NCBI GenBank assembly: GCA_001805055.1 | Contig: MHDZ01000010.1 | Coordinates: forward strand, 28,844-70,948 | Direction: 5' to 3' | DNA length: 42,105 bases | From: Nitrospirae bacterium GWC2_57_13 | GTDB lineage: Bacteria; Nitrospirota; UBA9217 | Shown: positions 18,055 to 25,784 of the stretch, piece by piece | How positions within the stretch are numbered: the first letter of the stretch is position 1 | Layout: the number at the start of each line of letters is the position of its first letter | Made by a program: the position numbers and the translations under genes | The notes under the pieces: model-generated | Told to the model about the DNA's origin: nothing | Databases searched by the model: none | Seen by the model: only the letters and a program-made list of their open reading frames with translations

Positions 18055-18070
18055 TGGCATAAGCATTGCT
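18055..18070 (+). promoter_or_regulatory. sigma-54 (RpoN) promoter of the small-protein operon
   Basis: TGGCATAAGCATTGCT fits the RpoN consensus TGGCAYR-N4-TTGCW without mismatch, with GG and GC separated by 10 bases. The predicted start is near 18081, 63 bases before the first ATG. Confidence 0.8.
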
Positions 18071-18143
18071 ATTACTGAAGCAGAACTGAGGGCACGGATA
18101 AGCCTCGGGGAAAGTCCAGAACGCGAATCTCACGGAGGATGCC

Positions 18144-18293
18144 ATGAAACGATTTATCGAGAAGCTCGAGAGCTACTGGGTAGCAGCGGCCTTTGCCGAG
18201 GAAGGCGTGTACGATCAGCTGGCTTTGGACAGGGTGAACAATACAATCTACAGGGAATCGATCACGGTACAGACTGCCCGGGAATGCGCTTAG
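18144..18293 (+). CDS. small 'FAE-G' protein, 49 residues (function unknown)
   Basis: A 49-residue ORF that starts MKRFIEKLESYWVAAAFAEE and ends TVQTARECA, with GGAGG 5 bases before the ATG and a near-perfect sigma-54 promoter upstream. It is clearly related to 25785-25958: both read M-x-[RK]-[FL]-I-x-K-[LF]-E, then VA-x-x-FAE-x-G, then a few acidic residues and NR/NN. The predicted fold is one amphipathic helix with no membrane segment. The stop codon TAG overlaps the ribosome binding site of the next gene, so the two are coupled. Confidence 0.75.
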   Translation: MKRFIEKLESYWVAAAFAEEGVYDQLALDRVNNTIYRESITVQTARECA

Positions 18294-18304
18294 GAGGGGA
18301 ATTC

Positions 18305-18529
18305 ATGTACAGCATCGAAATGATGATCGGCATCCGGAATATCCTGCTGGTTCAGATGGTCCTGGCAATGCTTCTTCTTCCTGGTGCTTCCACCGGCCTC
18401 GGTCAAGCGGCAGCTCGCATCAAGGGCCGGCTGTTTGCAGCCAAAGGCAAAGAGGATCGCCGCCGGCCCTCGTCAACGGAGCAGGCGGGCGACTTCTGCG
18501 AGATCGATATGTCGAAGTTCGATGAGTGA
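18305..18529 (+). CDS. small single-pass membrane protein, 74 residues (unknown)
   Basis: ATG 18305 follows TAGGAGGGG, in which the previous gene's stop and the Shine-Dalgarno overlap. Residues ~10-27 (RNILLVQMVLAMLLLPGA) form one membrane segment, followed by a basic stretch (RIKGRLFAAKGKEDRRR) and an acidic tail. The positive residues after the helix suggest the C-terminus is cytoplasmic. I do not recognise the family. Its place behind a sigma-54 promoter suggests a stress-related membrane peptide. Confidence 0.7.
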   Translation: MYSIEMMIGIRNILLVQMVLAMLLLPGASTGLGQAAARIKGRLFAAKGKEDRRRPSSTEQAGDFCEIDMSKFDE

Positions 18530-18546
18530 TCAGAAGCGTTCCGAAT

Positions 18547-18753
18547 TCAGCTCAGGTGAGATATCTTGTAGAGGATATAGAGCAGCATTGTGACGGGTGT
18601 AAAGCTCACGATGTACGACGCTGCAGAAGCGACAAAGGACCGGTAGAGGTCTACCCTCCCGACGGCAGCGGGAACGAGCAGGGCGCTCACCATAAGCATC
18701 TGAAGCGCCATGACGTTCGCCTGAGTAGCAGTTATCATATGTTCCAGTTCCAT
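18547..18753 (-). CDS. small two-helix membrane protein, 68 residues (unknown)
   Basis: AAGGAG 6 bases before the ATG supports it. There are two hydrophobic segments: MLMVSALLVPAAVG (~19-32) and ASYIVSFTPVTMLLYILYKI (~45-64). It converges on the previous gene (stops 17 bases apart) and lies downstream of the USP gene at 18827-19273 on the same strand, separated by a hairpin at 18777-18801. It may be co-transcribed with that USP. Function unknown. Confidence 0.6.
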   Translation of the reverse strand: MELEHMITATQANVMALQMLMVSALLVPAAVGRVDLYRSFVASAASYIVSFTPVTMLLYILYKISHLS

Positions 18754-18776
18754 TGCATCTCCTTCGAAAGATGAGC

Positions 18777-18801
18777 ACGCCCCGGTTCGTCGCCGGGGCG
18801 T
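18777..18801. terminator. GC-rich hairpin behind the single-domain USP gene
   Basis: A 9-bp perfect stem ACGCCCCGG/CCGGGGCGT with a 7-base loop. In neither direction is there a clean T-run (the plus side reads TTCCTGTTTT), so it may be a terminator, a partial terminator or an mRNA-stability hairpin. Confidence 0.5.
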
Positions 18802-18826
18802 TCCTGTTTTGCTCCCCTATCTACAG

Positions 18827-19273
18827 CTAGTTCTTTCTGCCTGCCACAACGGCCGCAAGCGTGAGCTGCGCAGCATCAGCCAGCTCAGTCGTGTTCACAG
18901 CGCGTCCTTCCTTCTCAAGCGCCTTCTGGTACCGTGCGATGACCGAGCGATACTTCGGCGGGCAGAGCAGAATGTCCACACCCTCTTCCTTTGCAAAGGC
19001 CACGACCTCTTTCTCGGGATCGCCGTCCATGGTCACGATGCTTGCCTTCAGCCCCTTGTCTTTGATCATCGCTTCCGCCTCGGACAAGAACCGCGCGCAC
19101 TCACTGCGAGCTGCTGTTTCAGCGGTAAGAGAAGCATCGTAATCCTTGAACGCCCAGGCGTTGAATACGTGCTGTACGATCAATGCGGCGTTCTTTTCCT
19201 TTGCCTTGCCGATACCATAAGCAAGCGCCTTCTTTGCCTGGAGCGTTCCATCATAAGCCACGAGAATCTTCAT
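18827..19273 (-). CDS. universal stress protein, single-domain
   Basis: 148 residues. It starts MKILVAYDGTLQAKKALAYG, very like the N-terminal half of the tandem USP at 16911-17705 (MKILVVYDGTVHAKRALRYG), including FKDYDASLTAE versus FVDYEAGLAAE. The conserved segment GDPEKEVVAFAKEEGVDILLCPP is present, but no G-x2-G-x9-GS ATP loop is evident. AGGAGG precedes the ATG. The promoter is sigma-54 type (19331-19347) with activator element A upstream. Confidence 0.9.
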   Translation of the reverse strand: MKILVAYDGTLQAKKALAYGIGKAKEKNAALIVQHVFNAWAFKDYDASLTAETAARSECARFLSEAEAMIKDKGLKASIVTMDGDPEKEVVAFAKEEGVDILLCPPKYRSVIARYQKALEKEGRAVNTTELADAAQLTLAAVVAGRKN

Positions 19274-19330
19274 TGTTATTTCCTCCTTTGAATTGAATGA
19301 GTAGTGCTGTGCTGCATTCTATCGCCTATA

Positions 19331-19347
19331 ATGCATGCTCTGTGCCA
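19331..19347 (-). promoter_or_regulatory. sigma-54 (RpoN) promoter of the single-domain USP gene
   Basis: Minus strand TGGCACAGAGCATGCAT has a perfect -24 half TGGCACA and GG-N10-GC spacing; the -12 half is ATGCA. The predicted start is near 19321, giving a 48-base leader. Confidence 0.75.
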
Positions 19348-19387
19348 GATGGTAAATCATCATTATTTCAATCAGTTGACAATATCC

Positions 19388-19432
19388 GTGCAGTATAAAT
19401 ACTGCAGTGACGCATGCAAGGAAATACTGCAC
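19388..19432. promoter_or_regulatory. upstream activator element A (dyad TGCAGTATAAATACTGCA plus half-site)
   Basis: A perfect 18-bp palindrome TGCAGTAT-AA-ATACTGCA (19389-19406) is followed by the half-site GAAATACTGCAC (19421-19432). It starts 55 bases upstream of the -12 GC of the sigma-54 promoter, against 54 for element B. The TGCA-N10-TGCA layout resembles NtrC-type enhancers. Confidence 0.75.
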
Positions 19433-19480
19433 AAGTGGGGAGAGATCCAGGAAAAGGCGCAGCGAGCAAGGCCAGGGTAA

Positions 19481-20869
19481 CTAGTGGGTGGTAATGGAGT
19501 CCATATTGATCTCGAGGAGGTGGATCTTCTGCTGCAGGTTTTGGCGATGGATCTTGAGAAGGCGCGCAGCTTCGGATATGTTGCCGCCGGCCTCGACGAG
19601 CGCTGCGATAATGATATTGCGCTCGAACTGTGCCTTCGCATCCTTGAGCGGCATGAGAGGGATCTTCTGGGCGTCGCCGCCGGGCTTCCTTTCGTCAAGT
19701 ATATAAGGAGGCAGATCGTCCCTGCTGATCTCGGGTCCAGCGGTGAAGGCAATGGAGTACTCAAGGGAGTTTTCAAGTTCCCGAACATTGCCAGGGAAAT
19801 GATAGCTCAGAAGCGCCTGCACGGCCTCCTTTGCGATGCCCTGGATGTTCTTCTCCGCTGCCTTTCCGCGGTGTTTCTCGATCAAATGGGCCACCAGAAG
19901 CGGAATGTCATCCTTGCGCGCTCTCAGCGGCGGCAGCTCAATGGGGATCACATTCAACCGGTAGAACAGATCTTCCCGAAACAGCTTGTCTGCGATGGCC
20001 TTTTTCAGGTCCCGATTGGTGGCGGCGATGACGCGCACGTCGACAGTGCGGGGCTGCGTGTCGCCGACACGCAAAAAACCGCCGTCCTGGAGCACCCTCA
20101 GCAGTTTGACCTGGAGGGGCGGTGAAAGTTCTCCCACCTCGTCCAGGAACAGCGTGCCCCGGTCCGCCTCCTCGACCAGTCCTTTTTTGTCAGCGATGGC
20201 GCCGGTAAAGGAGCCTTTGGCATGGCCGAAAAGTTCGGACTCGATGAGATTCTCGGGAATGGCGCCGCAGTTGACGGTCACAAATTTTCGTTTGGCGCGA
20301 ACGCTGTTGCTGTGCACCGCGCGCGCGACCAACTCCTTGCCGGTCCCGCTTTCGCCGGTGATGAGCACGGTGCTTTCGCTGGATGCCGCGTGGCGCATGA
20401 TGCGGAACACTTCGTGCATTTCGGGGCTGTTCCCGATAATGCTGCGGAAGGAGTAGCGCGCCTCGATCTGCGTCCGGAGGGCGATGTTTTCCCGCTCCAG
20501 TCCTTTTCGCTCCAGGGCGCGCCGCACCGGGATCCGCACCTCATCAGGCGTAAAAGGCTTGGGGATGTAGTCGTATATGCCCTGCTTGATGGCCTCCACG
20601 GCCGATGGGATGGTGCCGAAGGCCGTGATGATCATGAAGATGCTGTCCGGCGCCAGATCCTTTACTCGCTCGTAGAGCTCCAGCCCGTCCATCTTCGGCA
20701 TCTTCAGGTCCGAGATAATCAGGTCGAAGCTGTGGTTCCCGAGGATGCCGACACCCTTTTCGCTGCTCGTCGTCGTTGTGACGTCGATGTTCAGCGTTTC
20801 CAGGATCGCCTTGACGGCTTCACAGACGCTCGCTTCGTCATCAACGACCAGCGCTTTGAACTTATCCAT
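19481..20869 (-). CDS. NtrC-family sigma-54-dependent response regulator
   Basis: 462 residues. The N-terminal receiver (~1-120) has VVDDEA, phospho-Asp in LIISDLKMP and PKP. The AAA+ domain (~140-380) has Walker A GESGTGKE, the sigma-54 contact loop as GSFTGA (usually GAFTGA), and Walker B GTLFLDEVGE. The C-terminal Fis-type helix-turn-helix is GGNISEAARLLKIHRQNLQQKI. It should activate RpoN promoters when phosphorylated by the kinase whose gene overlaps it by 8 bases (20862-20869). The nearby USP sigma-54 promoters, one only ~130 bases beyond its stop, are obvious candidate targets. Confidence 0.95.
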   Translation of the reverse strand: MDKFKALVVDDEASVCEAVKAILETLNIDVTTTTSSEKGVGILGNHSFDLIISDLKMPKMDGLELYERVKDLAPDSIFMIITAFGTIPSAVEAIKQGIYDYIPKPFTPDEVRIPVRRALERKGLERENIALRTQIEARYSFRSIIGNSPEMHEVFRIMRHAASSESTVLITGESGTGKELVARAVHSNSVRAKRKFVTVNCGAIPENLIESELFGHAKGSFTGAIADKKGLVEEADRGTLFLDEVGELSPPLQVKLLRVLQDGGFLRVGDTQPRTVDVRVIAATNRDLKKAIADKLFREDLFYRLNVIPIELPPLRARKDDIPLLVAHLIEKHRGKAAEKNIQGIAKEAVQALLSYHFPGNVRELENSLEYSIAFTAGPEISRDDLPPYILDERKPGGDAQKIPLMPLKDAKAQFERNIIIAALVEAGGNISEAARLLKIHRQNLQQKIHLLEINMDSITTH

Positions 20870-22352
20870 GTAGTGGCAGCCTCACGGTAAATGTTGTGCC
20901 CGTGCCGATCTCGCTTGAGACCTTGATGTCGCCGCCGTGTTTTTTAATGATGCCATAGCTCACGGCCAGCCCGAGTCCGGTTCCCTTCAGGGCGTCCTTG
21001 GTCGTATAAAAGGGGTCAAAGATCTTGTTCAGATGCTCAGGGGCGATGCCGCTGCCCGAATCAGCGATTGCGATATCCACAGTCTTGCCGGCATTTCGCG
21101 TTGCAACGTGGATCTTGCCCGGCCGTTCGATCGCGTGGATCGCGTTCAGCAGCAGGTTCAGCACCACCTGGCCGATCTGGGCGGGGTCGGCTGAGACCTC
21201 AGGAATATCGCCGGCGAGATCCATGGTGAGCGTGATGTCCTGGAACGCTTCCTGGGCTTCGAGTGATTCGATGATCTCGACCACCGGGTTGTTGATGTTG
21301 AGGTGTTCCGGTTTGATGATGATCTCCCGGCCGAAGTTCAGAAGTTGACGCACGATGTTCCGGGCCCGCGTCGTCTCCCGGGCGATCAGTGCCAGCTTGT
21401 CGCAGCGCGGATCATCCTTCAGGCATTGTTCGAGCATGAGGTTCGAAAAAGTAAGGACAGCCGTGAGCGGATTGTTGATCTCGTGGGCGATCCCGGCCGC
21501 CAGGCGGCCTACAGAGGCGAGTTTTTCGGCCTCCACAAGCCGGGCCTGCTTTTCCTGCAGTTTGTGGATGGTCTCCTCAAGCGCCGTCATAGCATGATCA
21601 AGCTTGTCCTCCATCTGGTTGAAGGACTCGCCGAGGGAAGCGATCTCGTCCTCGCCCCGCACCTCGATGCTTTCGGAGAAGTCTCCCCGCGTTATTTTTT
21701 TTGTGATCCGTTCCAAATTTTTGATCGGCGTGACAATGCTCCGCGCCAGCTTGCTGTTGATGACCGATCCGAGGATCACGATCAGGCCCACCGTGATGAC
21801 CAGAAGGATGGAGGAAACTTTCAATATGCGGGCGATGTCGCTCCGCTCCGCCTGCGAGTTCTCCGCGACGTAGACCTGGACCTCGCGGGCGACCGCGCGC
21901 AATTGCTCCACCTTGACCTTTTCCTCGAGCTGCAGCGCGAGAATTCTTTTATCGATGCCGCTGCGATCCGCTCTCCGGAGACGCTCCTGCTCACTCCGGG
22001 CCTTTCCAAGACCGCCGATGCGGTCCTCGTATTCTGCGATCCATAGCATCATTTTCGCAACATGTTCCTCGCCGATGTTCCGTGCCGCCTCGTCCCTGAT
22101 CTTAGCGATGGAGTCTTTCAATACGGCGAGATACTTCCCGATCTCTTCGAGACTGTCCGCATCGCCGTAGAGCAGGTAATTCTTCTCGTAGCGCCGTACT
22201 TCCAGCAGGGTATTCGTGATGTCGTCCGCAGTCTCGAGGTGCAGGAGGTGAGTGCTGATGGTGTTCAGGTCCTTGTAGGCAAGGATGCCGAACGCGACCG
22301 CGAAGAAAAGATAGAGGCCGAAGCCGAGGAACAGTTTTTCACGGATCTTCAT
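20862..22352 (-). CDS. membrane sensor histidine kinase, partner of the NtrC-type regulator
   Basis: 496 residues: membrane segment (~7-27), a helical four-helix-bundle-like periplasmic sensor (~30-185), a second membrane segment (~190-212), HAMP (~213-265), a coiled linker, HisKA with GIAHEINNPLTAVL (phospho-His ~288) and HATPase with NLLLNAIHAIE, DSGSGI and GTGLGLAVSYGI. It is likely to phosphorylate the overlapping downstream regulator. A TATAAT box (near 22366) precedes it, with a weak -35. The signal is unknown; such bundles often sense small ligands or envelope state. Confidence 0.93.
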   Translation of the reverse strand: MKIREKLFLGFGLYLFFAVAFGILAYKDLNTISTHLLHLETADDITNTLLEVRRYEKNYLLYGDADSLEEIGKYLAVLKDSIAKIRDEAARNIGEEHVAKMMLWIAEYEDRIGGLGKARSEQERLRRADRSGIDKRILALQLEEKVKVEQLRAVAREVQVYVAENSQAERSDIARILKVSSILLVITVGLIVILGSVINSKLARSIVTPIKNLERITKKITRGDFSESIEVRGEDEIASLGESFNQMEDKLDHAMTALEETIHKLQEKQARLVEAEKLASVGRLAAGIAHEINNPLTAVLTFSNLMLEQCLKDDPRCDKLALIARETTRARNIVRQLLNFGREIIIKPEHLNINNPVVEIIESLEAQEAFQDITLTMDLAGDIPEVSADPAQIGQVVLNLLLNAIHAIERPGKIHVATRNAGKTVDIAIADSGSGIAPEHLNKIFDPFYTTKDALKGTGLGLAVSYGIIKKHGGDIKVSSEIGTGTTFTVRLPLHG

Positions 22353-22380
22353 GTGGCGCTATTATAGCGTAACCGGCGCG

Positions 22381-22416
22381 GAAAAGAAATAGGGGCACGG
22401 TGTCGCCGCCGGCCCC
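22381..22416 (-). terminator. intrinsic terminator of the GntR-TauE-USP operon
   Basis: On the minus strand the stem GGGGC..CGG/CCG..GCCCC (one bulged base, 8-base loop; 22392-22416) is followed by TATTTCTTTTC, 14 bases beyond the USP stop. Confidence 0.65.
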
Positions 22417-22429
22417 CGTGATTGAGTAA

Positions 22430-22873
22430 TTATATCCAGCAGGGCTCTTTTACCACGTATACGCAGCAATGGCTGTATTTCACGACTTTCGATGCGACGC
22501 TGCCGAGCAGGAAGCGGGCGCTCGCGCTCTTTCCTTTGCTTCCAATCACGATCAGGTCGGTCTTTTCTTTTTCCGCGAAGGCAACGATCTCCTGCGCCGG
22601 CGAGTCGCCGGTAATCAGTACCGTGCTGATGTCGGTCACGCCGTGCGCCTTCATCTGCTGCCTGGCCTTTGCCAGCAGGTCCTCGCCGCGGCGCTTCAGG
22701 CTTTCCAGCAGCTTGTCGCGCTCTGACGCAGAAAGCTCGAGGTCCACATCGGCCACCGAAACAATGACGTTGAGAATAGTAATCCGGGCCTTATTGGTCG
22801 TTGCAAAATGGGAGGCGACGCGGAGGCCTTCCGTAGATGGCTTGGAGCCGTCGATCGGCACGAGAACGTTCAT
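22430..22873 (-). CDS. universal stress protein, ATP-binding type
   Basis: 147 residues, MNVLVPIDGSKPSTEGLRVA at the start and the nucleotide loop GSKGKSASARFLLGSVASKV near the end (G-x2-G-x9-GS pattern). It therefore belongs to the ATP-binding USPs, unlike the other two USPs to its left. It is the last gene of the unit GntR-TauE-partner-USP, 7 bases after the partner's stop. USPs joined to transporters often bind or gate them according to nucleotide state; that role is inference here. Confidence 0.92.
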   Translation of the reverse strand: MNVLVPIDGSKPSTEGLRVASHFATTNKARITILNVIVSVADVDLELSASERDKLLESLKRRGEDLLAKARQQMKAHGVTDISTVLITGDSPAQEIVAFAEKEKTDLIVIGSKGKSASARFLLGSVASKVVKYSHCCVYVVKEPCWI

Positions 22874-22880
22874 GGTTGTC

Positions 22881-23609
22881 TTAGACCTCCTTTTTCACCT
22901 TTGCTTTTTTCATGGTCAGGCCGATCCCGTCGAACATGTAGAAGATCGCGAAGCCCCACCACATGGTGTATGCCACGTAGAAGATCAGGAGCCCGGTCAT
23001 GATGCCGGCCTTTTCAGATACCTGCTGTGCATTAATTCCGTAGTAATTGTAGGCGGGTTCCACGGCCTTCTTCATTACATCCGAGACGATCTTCGCCTCC
23101 TCGATCCTGCCCTGCTTCTTGAGCGATTTGTCAATGACCTTCAGCACGCTCCACCAGGAGGTCATGGCCTCTTTTTCGTCCATGCCGTAGCGGTCAGCGA
23201 CCTTTTTTCCGTCGTTCTTGTACATATCGTCGGCGTCCTGCAGTACCTTCGCCATCACTGCGCCGAGGTCGGCCTTCAGCTCGATGCCGGCGCCGGTATT
23301 CTGCGCTGCAGCCCCAGACGTTGTCAGGAGCTTCAGGGCATTGGCATTCTGTTCGGCCTTCTCAAGCTTGATCGTCAGCGAAACCTGCGTCCCTTTGATG
23401 GCCTCGTTACTCTTGGAAACCTTGGGAATGAAGTAGGATGAACCCTTCGAGAGCTTGTTGAACATATCGTCGGCGTAGACCAGCCCGTTCATGTCTTTTC
23501 CGTCCTTGTCTTTTCCGAAAACCGGCGAGAAGATAAGCGCGAGCACGCCGATAAATGTCACCGCAAGGAACACGCCTTTGAAAAGCTCAGTTTTATTTTT
23601 AACAAGCAT
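22881..23609 (-). CDS. membrane-anchored protein of unknown function, TauE partner
   Basis: 242 residues from ATG 23609, with GGGAGGAGG upstream, starting 2 bases after the TauE stop. An N-terminal membrane segment (~9-31) is followed by a helical, Lys- and Asp-rich domain (~33-195), probably on the periplasmic side. A second hydrophobic stretch (~198-226, GIMTGLLIFYVAYTMWWGFA) and a basic tail KKAKVKKEV follow. I do not recognise the family. Tight coupling between a TauE/SafE exporter and a USP suggests an accessory or sensing subunit of the exporter. Confidence 0.8.
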   Translation of the reverse strand: MLVKNKTELFKGVFLAVTFIGVLALIFSPVFGKDKDGKDMNGLVYADDMFNKLSKGSSYFIPKVSKSNEAIKGTQVSLTIKLEKAEQNANALKLLTTSGAAAQNTGAGIELKADLGAVMAKVLQDADDMYKNDGKKVADRYGMDEKEAMTSWWSVLKVIDKSLKKQGRIEEAKIVSDVMKKAVEPAYNYYGINAQQVSEKAGIMTGLLIFYVAYTMWWGFAIFYMFDGIGLTMKKAKVKKEV

Positions 23610-23611
23610 GG

Positions 23612-24865
23612 CTATGCCTCCTCCCTGAGGGTCTTGATGTTCGCAAAGAACTTGCTGAAAATCCATAGGCCGAAGATTGCGACAACGATCCAGAAGACTA
23701 TATTTCCGACGAACTCAATGCCGTTGATCACGCCTTTGGATAGGCTGATGTATTCAAGCTCTACCATTTTCTTGGGCAGCGTGGCTGCTCGGTTGATGAA
23801 ACCTGCAAGGATCGAAACAGCATAAAATCCGCGGATATGGATACCTTTCACGACCTTTGTCGTGAGTGCGCCGACCTGGATGCCTATGAGCGATCCGATC
23901 AGCATGCCCATGGCCAGCGTGTAGAACACGTACCCGTAAATGGCATACTGGGCGATGGAGGCAAGACCGGCGGTAAAGATGATCTGGAGAATATCGGTGC
24001 CCACCGTTGTGGCAGTGGACACGCCGAAGGTGTACACGAACATGGGGAAGGTCACAAATCCGCCGCCCACACCCATGATGGCCGCAAGGATACCAACGAT
24101 CACACCGCCCATGGCCACGAAGACGCCGGAGATCTTCTTGCCGCCTTCGACATAGTCCTCATCGAACGTGATCATGGGTGGAACGTTCATCTTCTGGAGC
24201 TTGCTCGCAAAAGCAGTGGTGCCGGCTGGACCGCCGTGTGCATCACCGCCCCCTGTTGCCGGTCCTCTCGTGGACTTCCAGAAGTCTATTGCAGCGTACG
24301 TGCCGAGGAAACCGAGCAGGATGGCATAGACCAGGCTGATAAAGGCCTCGGACAGCAGCGGGTCCTTATCATAGAGCAACCTGTTGATATACCCGCCGAT
24401 GAACGTTCCGGCGCCCGAACCGAACAGGAATGCTACTGCAAGCTTTACTGATACATTGCCGAGCTTTTTGTGGACCGTGGTGCCCATGATCGCCTTGGCA
24501 AAAATATGGAACACGTCCGTGCCCACGGCGAGGATGCCTTTCACGCCTGCGGCCATCAGGGCAGGCGTAATGATGAACCCGCCTCCTGCGCCGATGCAGC
24601 CGGTAATCAGACCGGCGGCCAGCCCGATGGCGATGGAAACCATGAAGATGCTGGTCGAATAGAATGCAGGTGCATAGGCCGTTTTGCCGCCCAGCATGCC
24701 GCCTGCGTCGGCCAGCGACACGGCCACGATCGGCAGCAGCAGCAGCAGCAGTATCCACATTTTCTTGCGGTTGTGGATAATGCTCATGGATACCTCATAG
24801 TCCCACTTGGCGTGCGCCACTGACGCCGCCTGAAGAAAGTCATACATGTGTCTGAAAAAAGCCAT
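23612..24865 (-). CDS. sulfite exporter TauE/SafE family permease
   Basis: 417 residues. Two repeats each carry the family's Gly-rich helix: GLITGCIGAGGGFIITPALMAAG and GILAAIMGVGGGFVTFPMFVYTFG. About eight or nine membrane segments are visible, plus a ~45-residue cytoplasmic loop. The amphipathic N-terminus (MYDFLQAASVAHAKWDYEVS) before the first helix is an extension relative to short TauE proteins. The family moves sulfite, sulfonates or other sulfur anions across the inner membrane. AGGAGG lies before the ATG. A run of six CTG codons (24732-24749) encodes Leu in helix 1. Confidence 0.9.
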   Translation of the reverse strand: MAFFRHMYDFLQAASVAHAKWDYEVSMSIIHNRKKMWILLLLLLPIVAVSLADAGGMLGGKTAYAPAFYSTSIFMVSIAIGLAAGLITGCIGAGGGFIITPALMAAGVKGILAVGTDVFHIFAKAIMGTTVHKKLGNVSVKLAVAFLFGSGAGTFIGGYINRLLYDKDPLLSEAFISLVYAILLGFLGTYAAIDFWKSTRGPATGGGDAHGGPAGTTAFASKLQKMNVPPMITFDEDYVEGGKKISGVFVAMGGVIVGILAAIMGVGGGFVTFPMFVYTFGVSTATTVGTDILQIIFTAGLASIAQYAIYGYVFYTLAMGMLIGSLIGIQVGALTTKVVKGIHIRGFYAVSILAGFINRAATLPKKMVELEYISLSKGVINGIEFVGNIVFWIVVAIFGLWIFSKFFANIKTLREEA

Positions 24866-24899
24866 TTTGTGGAGCCTCCTTTCAATGAGTGGTGCTGAT

Positions 24900-25640
24900 T
24901 TATGCGATTCGCTCCAGTTCGGTCTGGATCTTGTACTTTCTGCCGCTTCCGGTCAGGCGAGTGTAGGCGATGGGCGAGCCGTCAGCGCCCACCAGGATAC
25001 GGTGCAGCAGCAGTACGGGCGTGCCTTCGTCAGTCTTCAGGATCGATGCCGCGTCCCCGCGGATCTCCGCTACCTCGATCGTCTGTACGACTTTGGAAAT
25101 TATTTTTCCCGCACGCTGTTGGATGAGATCGTAAAGAGGCGTCTGGCAGATATCCTCTTCTTCTATTCCGGGAAAAAGCGTGAGGGAGATATAGGATTCC
25201 TCAAGATAGGCGGGCTCGCCGTCCACGACGCGTTTGCACAGAATGTAATAGATGGCGTCGTGGGAATTGAGGCACGCCCTCACGTCCTCCGTCGATTCGA
25301 TGGCTCCTTTGACCAGGATTTCCTTCCGAACATTCACCCCCTCTCCGAACATGCCTTCCGTCAGTCTCGTCTTCATGGCTAGTCCGAGATCGGGCGCCCT
25401 GTAGGTGACGAAGGTTCCTTTTCCCTGTTTCTTTTTTAGACTGCCCTTGCGTTCAAGGTCTGAAATTGCCATGCGGATCGTTGCCTTGCTGACATTGAAA
25501 ATTCTGCAGAGCTCGTCCTCAGTCGGTATCTGCGATCCCGCGGGCCATTCGCCAAGGGCGATCTTCTCCTCGATGATCTCCGATGCCTGCACATAAAGCT
25601 TCTGCTGGCTTTGTCTGTCGATTTTTTTATTAATGGTCAT
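24900..25640 (-). CDS. GntR-family regulator with UTRA ligand domain (HutC subfamily)
   Basis: 246 residues. The winged helix is at ~15-85 (GEWPAGSQIPTEDELCRIFN, then VSKATIRMAISDLERKG and GKGTFV); the UTRA effector domain is at ~95-240 (ending LTGSGRKYKIQTEL). These usually repress a transport or catabolic operon until a small ligand binds. It ends 34 bases before the TauE gene, so it probably controls its own operon. No Shine-Dalgarno is seen before the ATG. GTCATGT occurs twice, 16 bases apart (25636-25642, 25652-25658), over the start and could be its operator. Confidence 0.92.
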   Translation of the reverse strand: MTINKKIDRQSQQKLYVQASEIIEEKIALGEWPAGSQIPTEDELCRIFNVSKATIRMAISDLERKGSLKKKQGKGTFVTYRAPDLGLAMKTRLTEGMFGEGVNVRKEILVKGAIESTEDVRACLNSHDAIYYILCKRVVDGEPAYLEESYISLTLFPGIEEEDICQTPLYDLIQQRAGKIISKVVQTIEVAEIRGDAASILKTDEGTPVLLLHRILVGADGSPIAYTRLTGSGRKYKIQTELERIA

Positions 25641-25658
25641 GTATTTCGTATGTCATGT
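25636..25658. promoter_or_regulatory. possible GntR operator over its own start codon
   Basis: Direct repeat GTCATGT spaced 16 bases, one copy covering the GntR start codon. A TATAAC box lies just upstream (minus strand). Autoregulation is inferred from the location only. Confidence 0.35.
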
Positions 25659-25784
25659 TGTTATAATGATTCTAAAAAGACAAAAAAAGTCAGGAGGTTG
25701 GCCCCCTCTTCATTTCATGATCTTCGCGCCATGCGCGACGATCTTAGATCAGGAGCTCCAATATCCCGAAGCTCTTACATCCGG

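Noticed and set aside
19376-19399. TTGACA followed by TATAAA on the plus strand
   Set aside because: The spacer is only 12 bases and no plus-strand gene follows; the TATAAA is the centre of activator element A.
24732-24749. (CTG)6 trinucleotide run as a phase-variation switch
   Set aside because: Slippage of a triplet would add or remove Leu in a membrane helix without shifting frame, so it cannot switch the gene off.
24751-24780. Inverted pair of DnaA-box-like sites (GTATCCACA and TGTGGATAA)
   Set aside because: They fall within the first codons of the TauE gene (ATT ATC CAC AAC; ATG TGG ATA) and lack a cluster or AT-rich region, so chance is more likely than an origin.
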